Part shown: positions 1 to 9,019 of the stretch, piece after piece
Position numbering within the stretch: position 1 is the stretch's first letter
How the letters are laid out: every line of letters begins with the position of its first letter
Assembly: GCF_028561275.1 (NCBI RefSeq)
Contig: NZ_JAQQTF010000004.1
Location: 372,001 to 436,000, forward strand
DNA: 64,000 nt
Source of the DNA: Aureisphaera galaxeae
Lineage (GTDB): Bacteria; Bacteroidota; Bacteroidia; Flavobacteriales; Flavobacteriaceae
Reading direction: 5' to 3'
Program-made: the position numbers and the translations under genes
The notes under the pieces: model-generated
What the model was told of the DNA's origin: nothing
What the model saw: only the letters and a program-made list of their open reading frames with translations
Database searches by the model: none

Positions 1-1180
1 GCACGAATGGGAATCTGAAGCACAAATAGAATTCGACAAAGCTTTTATAAATAGGGGAGGGCTCTACTACCTAAGTTCCTTTCATCCTGAGGATCGAGAA
101 GCAGCAAGGCTTTTTAGGGCCAATGTACAGGAATATTTGGATGAATTATGTGCCGGTGAAGGCCTTAAGGAAAGAGGTATGAAGATTCACTTCGACTTCC
201 TCAATAATATCGATTTTGATGCCAGTGCCAAATCTACCAAAGACGGATCCCTTCACTTTATTGGGATAAGTATTGGATTATACCAACGCTTGTTCGCAAT
301 GATGGAGTCTTTTATCGCGAGCACCGATTTGTTTAATGAAATTGAAGGTGTGGACCCCAATGCTTCCGAGAAAAAAATACCCGCCACCGCCATTCTGAAC
401 AAAACCCTGCCCGAAGTTGCGCAGATTTATCATAGGATTCCTTCCGGGACCGTACGAAGCCATTTAAGCTATGCATGTTGGTACATGATGCTCCAATATA
501 TTGTGTATCACGAGTTGGCTCATATCCTTACTGGGCATACGGCGTATTTAAATGGACAAGCCCAAGGGGAATTGGCTTTAGGCGAAAATGGGGAAGGACA
601 ATATCTTGGGGAAATCATTCGAAAAGGAGTGGACGAAGGGATGCTTATCATTAACGAACGACAAGCTATGGAAATCGATGCCGATGAGCATGCCGTCTAT
701 TGGAGTATTATCGATTTTGTGCGTGGTAATTGCAAAATATTTCCTCAGAAAGGACTTAAGCTTCCCCTTAACATCTATATGCGCCTGCTTACCTATTCGC
801 TAGGTTTAATGGTTCATTTTTGGGATGAATACAATGGGCATTTCCCCATTATGAAAAGTTTATTGGAATACAATGAACGGCATCATCCGCATAACGAGAT
901 TCGTTTTAATTGGATGTATTCTGCCATGATTTCATCTCTGGAAAAGGACATTACCGATTATGGAAATTCCATAGACTGGGGAATACAGGGAGCACTTCCG
1001 GGAATTGTGGTTGCCATAGAACGTCATTTGGAAATACCAGCATTTCCTACCTCGTTCCATCCAGATAATGAGGAGAAGGTCGTGAAAAAGGTAATGAAGA
1101 CTATTAATGATGAGATTCTTCCCGATTTTAGGAAAAATTGGAAATCATATAAAATGATTCCAGATCATCCCATGGCGTAA
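1..1180 (+). CDS. HExxH metallopeptidase-like protein, 5' end missing
   Basis: The reading frame is already open at the first complete codon (base 2) and no start is visible, so the gene begins left of the window. It ends with TAA at 1178-1180. The hydrophobic stretch IVYHELAHILTGH (codons near 500-535) is a classic HExxH zinc-binding helix. About 50 residues later MEIDADEHAVYW supplies an acidic residue in the position expected for a third zinc ligand of gluzincin peptidases. No signal peptide can be judged because the N-terminus is absent. I do not recognise the exact family. Function as a peptidase is inferred from the motif alone; substrate unknown. Confidence 0.6.
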   Translation, partial: HEWESEAQIEFDKAFINRGGLYYLSSFHPEDREAARLFRANVQEYLDELCAGEGLKERGMKIHFDFLNNIDFDASAKSTKDGSLHFIGISIGLYQRLFAMMESFIASTDLFNEIEGVDPNASEKKIPATAILNKTLPEVAQIYHRIPSGTVRSHLSYACWYMMLQYIVYHELAHILTGHTAYLNGQAQGELALGENGEGQYLGEIIRKGVDEGMLIINERQAMEIDADEHAVYWSIIDFVRGNCKIFPQKGLKLPLNIYMRLLTYSLGLMVHFWDEYNGHFPIMKSLLEYNERHHPHNEIRFNWMYSAMISSLEKDITDYGNSIDWGIQGALPGIVVAIERHLEIPAFPTSFHPDNEEKVVKKVMKTINDEILPDFRKNWKSYKMIPDHPMA

Positions 1181-1339
1181 TTTGAAGTTGATTTTCGGAA
1201 ATTCATAGAACACTTTTTCATGATATCATTAGCTTTTCTATCTTTACTAATGCATTGAAAAGCAGTATTTAGTAATACTAAGATAGTAAGTCAAGCCTAT
1301 TCATAAACTCATAATTTTTCCAAAGAAAAATTTAGAACT

Positions 1340-1861
1340 ATGTCGGAGAAAGAAACCAAACTTGCCCATCTCGACCATCTACAACAACGCATGGAATTTG
1401 TTTCGGCCGAAGCCAATAGTTATTCCAACAAATACCTTATCGGGGGTATCATTGCTATCATAGGCCTTTTGAATATAGATCTGGTCATGGAAGCTGATCT
1501 AAAAGCGAGCGAAAATAGAGATACCGTTATGCGCTATCTGTTCGTCGTTATAGGAATTGGGGTGTACTATTTTAGGATTGTGGGCCAACGCATCCTTCGA
1601 TTTGAAAAAGCCTATCGGAAAACCAAGTTCAAGTATGAAACAGTGCTCTATCATATCCTTGACGACGAGGAACTAGCAAAGAAGTTGGAAACTGGATTGG
1701 AGGACAAGCAATTAAAGAAAGAAAACATTACTTTCGAAGAGCTTAAGGCTCAGCATGCAGAAAAACTAAATACCAACACTATTTGGCCCATCATTCTTCC
1801 TGCGCTTCTCATCATGCTGCTTACCATCATTGCCAAGATCTTTCATGTTTTTATGCTTTGA
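1340..1861 (+). CDS. Small multi-pass membrane protein, unknown function
   Basis: 173 residues with about three hydrophobic segments: IGGIIAIIGLLNIDLVM near residue 35, YLFVVIGIGVYYFRIVG near 65-85, and a long C-terminal one (IWPIILPALLIMLLTIIAKI). Between the second and third lies a charged, probably cytosolic and helical region rich in Lys and Glu. A -7-like sequence TATCTTTA (1239-1246) and a small hairpin AGTATT-AATACT (about 1264-1279) lie upstream. It stands alone between two unrelated genes on the same strand. I do not recognise the family. Confidence 0.6.
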   Translation: MSEKETKLAHLDHLQQRMEFVSAEANSYSNKYLIGGIIAIIGLLNIDLVMEADLKASENRDTVMRYLFVVIGIGVYYFRIVGQRILRFEKAYRKTKFKYETVLYHILDDEELAKKLETGLEDKQLKKENITFEELKAQHAEKLNTNTIWPIILPALLIMLLTIIAKIFHVFML

Positions 1862-1978
1862 TTCAGCATTTACAGTATTCGAATTAAAAGGAATAGGATT
1901 ATTAACCTTAGATTAAATTTAATAACCCAAATTAATCCTTATCTTACCGCAAAAAATTTCTATAAACCCCTTCTTGCT

Positions 1979-3622
1979 ATGAAATATGTATACTTTTTCC
2001 TTTGTTCCCTTATTTCCATTACAACCATAGGGCAAAGTCGTTTTTTGCCAGAGTCTTCAACCAAGCCCATTGCCAATCGAAGTGTGGTAGAAACAGTGAT
2101 CGCTACCATATCCTATCAAGGGTATGACGAAACCCAAGCCTATTTTGGGGAAGGGGAATACGAAATCTTTATCGATAACGTGGATGGGGTTTTAGACAAT
2201 CCTATTATCGTATTGGATGGATTCGATCCGGGAGATGCCCGAGATATAACGGCATTGTACAACAGCTTGATTTTCGATGGTCAGAATATGGCCGATATCC
2301 TGCGCGATCAAGGGTATGATATTATCATTTTTAATAATCCCTTGTACACTACGGGAGGAAAAGATATAGATGGCGGTGCCGATTACATCCAGCGGAACGC
2401 CTTTGTGTTGGCCGAACTTATTTCCATTATCAACGATCAGAAAGTGGGAGATGAGGAATTGGTAGTGCTAGGCCCGAGTATGGGAGGTTTGGTAGGACGT
2501 TATGCATTAGCCTATATGGAGCAGAACAGCCTACCACATGAAACGCGCTTGTTCATTTCCTTCGATTCGCCTCATAGAGGAGCTAATGTTCCGATCAGTT
2601 TACAATACCTAATCAATTATTTGGCATTCGAATTCAATAATCCGGAAGCGCAAGCAATTGTTGCTGGAGTACTTAACTCTCCAGCTGCCAAGGAAATGCT
2701 GGTAGATCATTTGGCCGCTCACTTGGCCGATGGTTCGGATACCGATCAGGATCCGACAAAACTACTGCCAGAAGGAGCTCCAGGTTTTAGGGATGTCTTT
2801 CAGGCCGAATTGGATGCTATGGGCTTTGCTCAAAATGTACGCAATGTAGCGATGATCAATGGAAGCGGTATTGGAACCACGACTGGAACACCTGGGATGC
2901 AAGTAATTGATACGACCTTGGATATTATTGCCGGTACAACTGCCGAAGTAAGTTTGCATTTTATGCCAGAAGCCGGTCAGGCCATTACTATTACCGATTG
3001 GAAAACCTTCTTGGGGCCGGTTCAGGTAGGATCCTTTTCTGCCGACGGAGAATCCTTTGCTTTTAGCGATGGAGTAGACAGTGCACCGGGAGGTACGGCT
3101 AATATTTCCACGGCTTTGGGAGATGGCACGAACCCTGTGATTGTACAGTTTATAGAGGCTTTAGATCAGGATGCTTATTGTTTTGTTCCTACACTTAGTG
3201 CCCTAGATATCGATGAAGATGATTGGTATGCGAATCCAGATTTATCGGCTTCTCCATTCGTTAATACGCATATTCCTAATGTAAACGAAGATCATGTAAC
3301 TGTTACGCCCGAGGGAGCTGCCTTTGCCATTTTCGAGATAACCGGGGGTATTTTGGGTGTTAATGATGTTGCAGGAATTTCAAAATATATACTTTCCGAA
3401 AACCCAATAGGCAATACACTTCGAATTGCAGTAGATCCTTCTGTACAAACGAGTTCATTGGAAATGGCTATTTTCAATATGGCCGGACAACAGGTTTACA
3501 ACACTGGGTTAATTGATGTTTCAGGTGAAATTCGAGTAAATCATGGCCTATCTTCAGGTCTTTACATCTTAACCCTTACCGATTCACAGGGTACATATAG
3601 CCATAAATTGGTAGTGGAATAG
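1979..3622 (+). CDS. Secreted alpha/beta-hydrolase (lipase-like) with T9SS sorting domain
   Basis: 547 residues. A Sec signal peptide (MKYVYFFLCSLISITTIGQS) is followed by an alpha/beta-hydrolase of PGAP1/lipase style: IIVLDGFDPGD near residue 77 and the nucleophile elbow LGPSMGG with Ser167, then FDSPHRG near 195. The last about 80 residues (from KYILSENPIGN to the terminal KLVVE) are a type A T9SS C-terminal sorting domain, with the usual GLSSGLYILTLT core. The protein is therefore expected to cross the outer membrane through T9SS and be attached to the surface or released. Substrate (lipid ester or other) cannot be told from sequence. No obvious partner gene adjoins it. Confidence 0.8.
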   Translation: MKYVYFFLCSLISITTIGQSRFLPESSTKPIANRSVVETVIATISYQGYDETQAYFGEGEYEIFIDNVDGVLDNPIIVLDGFDPGDARDITALYNSLIFDGQNMADILRDQGYDIIIFNNPLYTTGGKDIDGGADYIQRNAFVLAELISIINDQKVGDEELVVLGPSMGGLVGRYALAYMEQNSLPHETRLFISFDSPHRGANVPISLQYLINYLAFEFNNPEAQAIVAGVLNSPAAKEMLVDHLAAHLADGSDTDQDPTKLLPEGAPGFRDVFQAELDAMGFAQNVRNVAMINGSGIGTTTGTPGMQVIDTTLDIIAGTTAEVSLHFMPEAGQAITITDWKTFLGPVQVGSFSADGESFAFSDGVDSAPGGTANISTALGDGTNPVIVQFIEALDQDAYCFVPTLSALDIDEDDWYANPDLSASPFVNTHIPNVNEDHVTVTPEGAAFAIFEITGGILGVNDVAGISKYILSENPIGNTLRIAVDPSVQTSSLEMAIFNMAGQQVYNTGLIDVSGEIRVNHGLSSGLYILTLTDSQGTYSHKLVVE

Positions 3623-3715
3623 GGGAAAATCCTGTATATGCGTACGCTTATTTTTAGTATTATTGTCAAATAAATAGGTATGTAGAAGCATATTTCTAAG
3701 TTTGTTCCCCGCATT

Positions 3716-4228
3716 ATGAAACGAATATTCTTTATTCTGGTTTGTTGGCTGATGGCCATTCAGGGTATTTCACAAAATCTTTCCCCAACACAGTTCACAT
3801 TGATCTGTGATAAAAGTCCTGGGGAAGTAGAGGAGTATCTTACGGCTAATAATTGGACATTTTATGAGGCCAAGGGGGAAACCCAGAACAAATTGGGAAA
3901 TGCTAAGTTTGTGTATGATCGTCCCAATTTTAAATTAGGGGATTCTGCAGACTACCTATTGTTTTTCCACTATTCGGAGCGCGTTAAAGCCCGAGGTATT
4001 GAAGTGCTTTTCAAGAATAAAGCCATGTACAAGAACTTTAACGAGCAAATGGCTAATCTTAAGTACAAGCTTACCAATTCTACCATTGATAACGGAAGCA
4101 TCATTAAAGTGTACAAAAAGGGCCCTCAGATTATCGAAGTGACCATACCGCCCAACTTCAAAGGGATGAACGGTTATCGTTACCTTTTCGCCAAGAATTC
4201 CAGTTATAAGAAGATTCGGAATAAGTAG
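3716..4228 (+). CDS. Exported protein of unknown function
   Basis: 170 residues with a Sec signal peptide (MKRIFFILVCWLMAIQGISQ) and no further membrane segment, so probably periplasmic or surface-exposed. The mature part is a mixed alpha/beta sequence with many aromatic residues and no motif I recognise. A good -7 element TAAGTTTG (3697-3704) lies 11 bases before the ATG, so it probably has its own promoter. It converges with rlmH across a long inverted repeat. Confidence 0.6.
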   Translation: MKRIFFILVCWLMAIQGISQNLSPTQFTLICDKSPGEVEEYLTANNWTFYEAKGETQNKLGNAKFVYDRPNFKLGDSADYLLFFHYSERVKARGIEVLFKNKAMYKNFNEQMANLKYKLTNSTIDNGSIIKVYKKGPQIIEVTIPPNFKGMNGYRYLFAKNSSYKKIRNK

Positions 4229-4250
4229 GTTTCGGGTTTTGAGTTAGCGG

Positions 4251-4364
4251 GTTTTCGAGTTTCGGGTTCAAGGTTATTTAGTTGGACATCTATCTACTCA
4301 ACAATTAAACGGTTAAACGATTCAACAAATCAACCTTGAACACAGAACTGTTGAACTCGAAAAC
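4251..4364. repeat. Long interrupted inverted repeat between convergent genes
   Basis: Left arm GTTTTCGAGTT (4251-4261) pairs perfectly with 4354-4364 and GTTCAAGGTT (4266-4275) with 4332-4341. This gives an 11 + 10 bp stem with an asymmetric internal loop and a 56-base apical region. The outer arm reaches the rlmH stop codon. It sits exactly between two convergent genes and probably acts as a bidirectional 3' structure or terminator, although there is no long T-run. Confidence 0.6.
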
Positions 4365-4837
4365 TACCTATGATGATAGGGTTCGTTTCTTAATATCGTA
4401 AAGGCTCGGTACAATTGCTCTACAAAGAACAAACGGACCATTTGGTGGGAAAAGGTCATGGAAGAAAGGGATACTTTGCCCTGCGCTTTTTGATAGACCG
4501 CTTGGCTAAACCCATACGGACCTCCAATGACAAAAACTAGGTTTTTAAGTCCGCTGTTCATTTTTTTTTGAAGGTATTCCGAAAACCCAACCGAAGAGAA
4601 GGTCTTTCCATTTTCGTCCAACAATACCAATGCATCCGAAGTAGTAACCCGTTTTAGGATTTCCTGCCCTTCCAGTTCCTTCTGTTGTGCTTCCGAAAGG
4701 TTCTTGGAGTTTTTAATATCAGGAATGATCTCCATAGAAAACGTTACATAATGTTTAAGACGCTTTTCATAAGTGTCTATAAGCGTCTGTAGATTTTTAT
4801 CATCCGTTTTTCCAATGGCAAGTAGGGTGATCTTCAT
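4364..4837 (-). CDS. rlmH: 23S rRNA pseudouridine-1915 N3-methyltransferase RlmH
   Basis: 157 residues, the normal length for this SPOUT methyltransferase, which methylates pseudouridine 1915 in helix 69 of 23S rRNA on assembled ribosomes. Diagnostic sequences are the knotted SAM-binding segment FVIGGPYGFS (near residue 102) and the C-terminus LSSMTFSHQMVRLFFVEQLY followed by RNEPYHH, which is almost invariant in the family. Starts at ATG 4837. The -7 element TACTTTTG ends only four bases before the ATG, which suggests a leaderless mRNA. Confidence 0.95.
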   Translation of the reverse strand: MKITLLAIGKTDDKNLQTLIDTYEKRLKHYVTFSMEIIPDIKNSKNLSEAQQKELEGQEILKRVTTSDALVLLDENGKTFSSVGFSEYLQKKMNSGLKNLVFVIGGPYGFSQAVYQKAQGKVSLSSMTFSHQMVRLFFVEQLYRAFTILRNEPYHHR

Positions 4838-4841
4838 ACTG

Positions 4842-4849
4842 CAAAAGTA
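4842..4849 (-). promoter_or_regulatory. -7 element of rlmH, leaderless geometry
   Basis: Reverse strand TACTTTTG followed by CAGT and the ATG of rlmH. With the usual Bacteroidota spacing (last G at about -4) transcription would start at or one base before the start codon. The aquaporin gene has the same arrangement (TACTTTTG-CAGT-GTG at 62017-62003). No clear -33 TTG at 19 bases. Confidence 0.55.
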
Positions 4850-5038
4850 GGAAATACAAGCCTAGTAGCACTTTCTATGAAACGATAAGGTCAATGCAAA
4901 CAGCCATACTGCGAAGCAACTATTGTAAAAGCAATACCGAAAGCTAAAACCTTCAGCTTAAACAAAACTGTTAAAATACTGACCTTCAATAGGGTGTAAA
5001 GGCTATTTTCATTAATTTTCATAAAAAACACCCCAATC

Positions 5039-7144
5039 ATGAAAAAGCTAATCATCAACGGAGTGCTCATGGCGCTCGCATTACCTATTTTTTCCCAAGA
5101 TATAAGCCCCTTTATTCATGTAGATCAGTTTGGTTATGCCCCTAATGCGACGAAAGTAGCCGTGCTATCCAACCCCGAAGTGGGCTATAACAATTCTGAA
5201 AGCTACACGCCCGGTTCCGAAATTCAGTTACGGGACGCGTCTAATGACAACTTGATATACGCTTCAGCAGTGAGTGCTTGGAATGGAGGTGCTGTGCATG
5301 GCCAATCGGGCGACAGCGGATGGTGGTTCGATTTCTCTTCGGTAACCGGAGAAGGGAACTATTATGTGTACGATCCTACGAACGACGAGAGATCGGGTAC
5401 CTTTTATATTTCGGATGCACGTTATACTGAAGTTTTAAAAACCGCTGGACGCGCATTTTACTACAATCGCTGTAATGCTCCTAAAGACGAACCCTATGCC
5501 CAAGGATGGGATGATGGGGATAACTTCAATAATGCGCTTCAGGACTTTAATTGCCGTTACATTTACGACCCGGGCAATGCCAGTTTGGAAAAGGATCTTT
5601 CGGGAGGATGGTTCGATGCGGGCGATTATAACAAGTATGTTACTTTTACCCATTCTACCTTGCACAATTTATTGTGGGCTTACGAAGAGCATCCCGATGC
5701 TTTCGATGACAATTGGAACATTCCCGAATCTGGAAACGGAATCCCCGACCTTATTGATGAAATTAAATGGGAATTGGATTGGTTACTGAAAATGGTAAAC
5801 AGCGATGGTAGCGTGCACATTAAAATGGGGAGTCAGAACTTTGCCGAAAATAGTGCCTCTCCACCTAGTGCCAATACCGATCCTAGGTTTTATGGTCCGA
5901 CCTGTAGTTCGGCTTCAATAACGATAGCTAGTGTCATGGCGCATGCAGCTAAGGTATTTGGGCAGTTTCCTGAATTTCAGGCTTATGCCACCACATTGGA
6001 GCAAACCGCCATTTCCACTTATAATTATGCTAAGACCTTTGTAGACGCAGGAACTTTGGAGACCGATTGTGACGATGGAAGCATCGTAGCTGGGGATGCG
6101 GATCAGCCAGTTGCTACCCAATTGGCTTTCTTTTTTACTGCTTCGGTGCATTTATTCGATATTACGGGAGCTTCGGAATACAATGACTACGTCATGGCGA
6201 ATGTGTCTAGCTTGGAGCAGATAGATACCGACTTCTGGGGCCCCTATTTCACGGAAGTAAACGATGCGCTTATTTATTACACCTTACTGCCCGGAGCCGA
6301 TTCTGCCACCATCAATACAATCGTTACCTCCTGGCTGGCCACGGTAAATAATGACTGGAACGATTTCTTTGGCTTTTCTGAAAATGACCTTTACAGGGCA
6401 CAGATGCCAGATTGGTCCTATCATTGGGGTTCTAATCAGGCAAAATCTGGTTATGGTGTGATTAATCTGTTGGCTAAAAAATCGAACTTTTTCCCTGCTT
6501 CCAATGACGAATTTGATAAACAAATTGATGAAATCTTACACTATTTCCACGGGGTGAATCCCCAAGGAATGGTATATCTATCCAATATGTACAGTGTAGG
6601 AGCAGATCGAAGTGCTAACGAAATTTACCATACATGGTTTGCCGACGGAACGGTATACGATAATGCAATCACTTCGCCTATTGGCCCTGCACCTGGCTTT
6701 GTAAGTGGCGGTCCAAATGCACAATTTTCGGTAACCAGTTTAGTGCCGCCTTATGGACAACCCCAACAAAAGAGCTATCTCGATTTTAACGATGGTTTCC
6801 CGAATAACTCATGGGAGATCACCGAGCCTGCCATTTATTACCAAGCATCTTACATACGTTTATTAGCGGCCCGGACAGATGCCAGTTTGGTACTTTCCAT
6901 CGAAGATAATTTCAAATCGCAGACTATAGTACTGGCTCCAAACCCTGCGAATGATTCCTTTGAAATTAGAGGGATTGAAGGGCCCAGTAAGTTGCAATTA
7001 CATACTGTTACCGGTCAATTCCTTTCAGAAAGGCTGGTGGTTGATGGAGATACAATCAATATTGAACAACTACCACCCGGTATTTATTTTGTGACCTTGG
7101 CTTCAGATCAAGGGAAAGTAACCCAAAAGATTATCGTTGAATAA
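5039..7144 (+). CDS. Secreted GH9 endoglucanase with T9SS sorting domain
   Basis: 701 residues. Order of parts: signal peptide (1-19), an N-terminal immunoglobulin-like CelD_N domain (about 24-125), a glycoside hydrolase family 9 catalytic domain (about 130-610) and a T9SS type A C-terminal domain (about 620-701, ending KIIVE). The family signature GGWFDAGDYNKY carries the catalytic Asp pair (193 and 196). The general acid Glu is in WEITEPAIYYQAS (about 596). GH9 enzymes cut beta-1,4-glucans such as cellulose or lichenan by inversion. The sorting domain implies export by T9SS. There is no SusC/SusD pair or other glycosidase nearby, so it is a lone enzyme rather than part of a polysaccharide utilisation locus. 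Confidence 0.9.
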   Translation: MKKLIINGVLMALALPIFSQDISPFIHVDQFGYAPNATKVAVLSNPEVGYNNSESYTPGSEIQLRDASNDNLIYASAVSAWNGGAVHGQSGDSGWWFDFSSVTGEGNYYVYDPTNDERSGTFYISDARYTEVLKTAGRAFYYNRCNAPKDEPYAQGWDDGDNFNNALQDFNCRYIYDPGNASLEKDLSGGWFDAGDYNKYVTFTHSTLHNLLWAYEEHPDAFDDNWNIPESGNGIPDLIDEIKWELDWLLKMVNSDGSVHIKMGSQNFAENSASPPSANTDPRFYGPTCSSASITIASVMAHAAKVFGQFPEFQAYATTLEQTAISTYNYAKTFVDAGTLETDCDDGSIVAGDADQPVATQLAFFFTASVHLFDITGASEYNDYVMANVSSLEQIDTDFWGPYFTEVNDALIYYTLLPGADSATINTIVTSWLATVNNDWNDFFGFSENDLYRAQMPDWSYHWGSNQAKSGYGVINLLAKKSNFFPASNDEFDKQIDEILHYFHGVNPQGMVYLSNMYSVGADRSANEIYHTWFADGTVYDNAITSPIGPAPGFVSGGPNAQFSVTSLVPPYGQPQQKSYLDFNDGFPNNSWEITEPAIYYQASYIRLLAARTDASLVLSIEDNFKSQTIVLAPNPANDSFEIRGIEGPSKLQLHTVTGQFLSERLVVDGDTINIEQLPPGIYFVTLASDQGKVTQKIIVE

Positions 7145-7166
7145 TCACTATTGAATTCAAAAAATG

Positions 7167-7200
7167 ACCCACGAATGCAAAAGGCTTCGTGGGTTTTTTT
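7167..7200 (+). terminator. Rho-independent terminator after the GH9 gene
   Basis: ACCCACGAA (7167-7175) pairs with TTCGTGGGT (7186-7194), 10-base loop, followed by a T-run. Confidence 0.85.
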
Positions 7201-7223
7201 AAATTAGCTAAAAATAGCCGCCC

Positions 7224-8081
7224 ATGATTTCCCAGAAGAAATTCGATAAAGAAATAGATATCATAATTGCCAATGCCATTCGTGAGGATGTCGGTGCTGG
7301 TGATCATAGCTCATTGGCCTGTATTCCGGAGGAAGCGACGGGTAAGGCAAAGCTATTGGTAAAAGATGAAGGGATTATTGCTGGAGTAGAGTTTGCCCGA
7401 CGTGTATTCGAATTTGTCGATCCCGGACTTTCATTGGATGTACAGATAGAAGACGGTACCTATGTAAAACATGGAGACATCTGTTTTTATGTAACGGGGC
7501 TTTCGCAATCTATTTTGAAAGCAGAGCGTCTGGTATTGAATGCCATGCAACGTATGAGCGCGATAGCTACCAAGACCAACGAATATGTAAAGCTATTGAA
7601 GGGGACAGGTACCAAGATATTGGATACCCGTAAGACTACTCCTGGAATCCGTGCGTTGGAAAAGTGGGCCGTGAAGATTGGTGGCGGCGAAAATCACCGT
7701 TTTGCCCTGTATGATATGATTATGCTCAAAGATAATCACATCGATTTCTGTGGAGGCATTACTAAGGCCATTGCCCAAACCAAAGACTATCTTAAAAGTC
7801 GAAATTTGGATTTAAAGATTATCGTGGAGGCAAGAAACTTGGAAGAAATCGAAGAAATCTTGAAAAGTGATGGCGTATACAGAATCCTCATCGATAATTT
7901 CAACTACGAAGATACCCGCAAAGCAGTGCAAATGATTGGCGATACCTGCCTTACTGAGTCTAGTGGTGGAATTACCCTAGAAACAGTTCGTAAATATGCA
8001 GAGTGTGGTGTCGATTATATCTCTAGCGGTGCATTGACCCATTCGGTGTACAATATGGATTTGAGCCTAAAAGCCGTTTAA
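7224..8081 (+). CDS. nadC: Nicotinate-nucleotide pyrophosphorylase (carboxylating)
   Basis: 285 residues, standard length. Converts quinolinate and PRPP to nicotinate mononucleotide, CO2 and pyrophosphate in de novo NAD synthesis. Visible family blocks: LNAMQRMSAIATKT, then DTRKTTPGIRALEKWAV, and GGGENHRFALYDMIMLKDNH with the active-site basic residues. ATG at 7224. The stop overlaps the next start (TAATG at 8079-8083), so it is translationally coupled to the BrkB-family gene. No nadA or nadB is nearby. Confidence 0.95.
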   Translation: MISQKKFDKEIDIIIANAIREDVGAGDHSSLACIPEEATGKAKLLVKDEGIIAGVEFARRVFEFVDPGLSLDVQIEDGTYVKHGDICFYVTGLSQSILKAERLVLNAMQRMSAIATKTNEYVKLLKGTGTKILDTRKTTPGIRALEKWAVKIGGGENHRFALYDMIMLKDNHIDFCGGITKAIAQTKDYLKSRNLDLKIIVEARNLEEIEEILKSDGVYRILIDNFNYEDTRKAVQMIGDTCLTESSGGITLETVRKYAECGVDYISSGALTHSVYNMDLSLKAV

Positions 8082-9019
8082 TGAGTACCGAAATTGAAGA
8101 AAAGCTGAATAGGGTGCCAGTGGTCCGTACACTGGTAAAACTCTTAAAGCTTATTGTTCTTCCAGGCTTTAAGGGGCTTTCTTTATACGATTTACTCGAA
8201 ATATATAGTATTGGTATCGTAAAGGGAACTTTCTCTTCTAGGGCCAGTTCGGTGGCTTATAGCTTTTTTATTGCCATTTTCCCGTTTATACTGTTTATGC
8301 TCAATCTCATTCCGGTAGTTCGTATCCAGAATTTTCAGAGTCAGTTTTTAGACCTTATTCAGCGGATTTTACCCCCGCAAACGCAGGATTTCTTCATGCC
8401 AGTGATTACAGATATTGCACTTCATCCAAGAAATAGCTTGCTGTCCTTTACTTTCTTCTTAACCCTGTTTTTGGTGGCCAATGGGGTGAATTCCATTTTC
8501 AGTGCTTTCGAGTATTCGGTACATGTAACCATAAACCGTAACTTCTTTAGGCAGTACCTCATAGCGCTAATGGTTTCTATCTTTTTGGCATTGTTGTTGT
8601 TAATCACTGTGGGGTCGATCCTTTATGGGGAATATCTCATTAATCAATTAAAGGCAAATTCCTTGATTGAGGACAACTATGCATGGATTAATTTCCTGCA
8701 GTACACGATCTTTATTATCATGTTATATGTTGCAATCTCTACCCTATATCATTTTGGGGTGAAGGAGGGAAGGCAAACCCGCTTCTTTTCGATAGGAGCA
8801 TTGGTAACGACCCTCTTGTTTTTGGTAACTACTTATTTCTTTGGAGTTTACATTAACAATTTTAGCAACTACAATGAATTATACGGTTCCATTGGGGCAC
8901 TATTGATTATGATGTTTTATATTTGGATCAATGCGAACCTATTATTATTAGGCTTTGAATTGAATATTTCATTGCAGCGACTTAAGGAAAAATCAATACA
9001 CAATACAAATCAACAATGA
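8081..9019 (+). CDS. YihY/BrkB family inner-membrane protein
   Basis: 312 residues with about six transmembrane segments. Family features are the N-terminal YDLLEIYSIGIVKGTFSSRA, SVAYSFFIAIFPFILFML, and the C-terminal pair NNFSNYNELYGSIGALLIM and IWINANLLLLGFELN. Members were once called ribonuclease BN, a name now known to be wrong; the true function is unsettled. Overlaps nadC by one base and the next gene by four bases (ATGA at 9016-9019), so nadC, this gene and the chalcone-isomerase-like gene form one transcription unit. Confidence 0.85.
   Translation: MSTEIEEKLNRVPVVRTLVKLLKLIVLPGFKGLSLYDLLEIYSIGIVKGTFSSRASSVAYSFFIAIFPFILFMLNLIPVVRIQNFQSQFLDLIQRILPPQTQDFFMPVITDIALHPRNSLLSFTFFLTLFLVANGVNSIFSAFEYSVHVTINRNFFRQYLIALMVSIFLALLLLITVGSILYGEYLINQLKANSLIEDNYAWINFLQYTIFIIMLYVAISTLYHFGVKEGRQTRFFSIGALVTTLLFLVTTYFFGVYINNFSNYNELYGSIGALLIMMFYIWINANLLLLGFELNISLQRLKEKSIHNTNQQ

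Noticed and set aside
1216-1230. TGATATCA upstream of the 1340 gene as another FNR-like box
   Set aside because: Half-sites are separated by two bases, not six, and the distance to the -7-like TATCTTTA does not fit.
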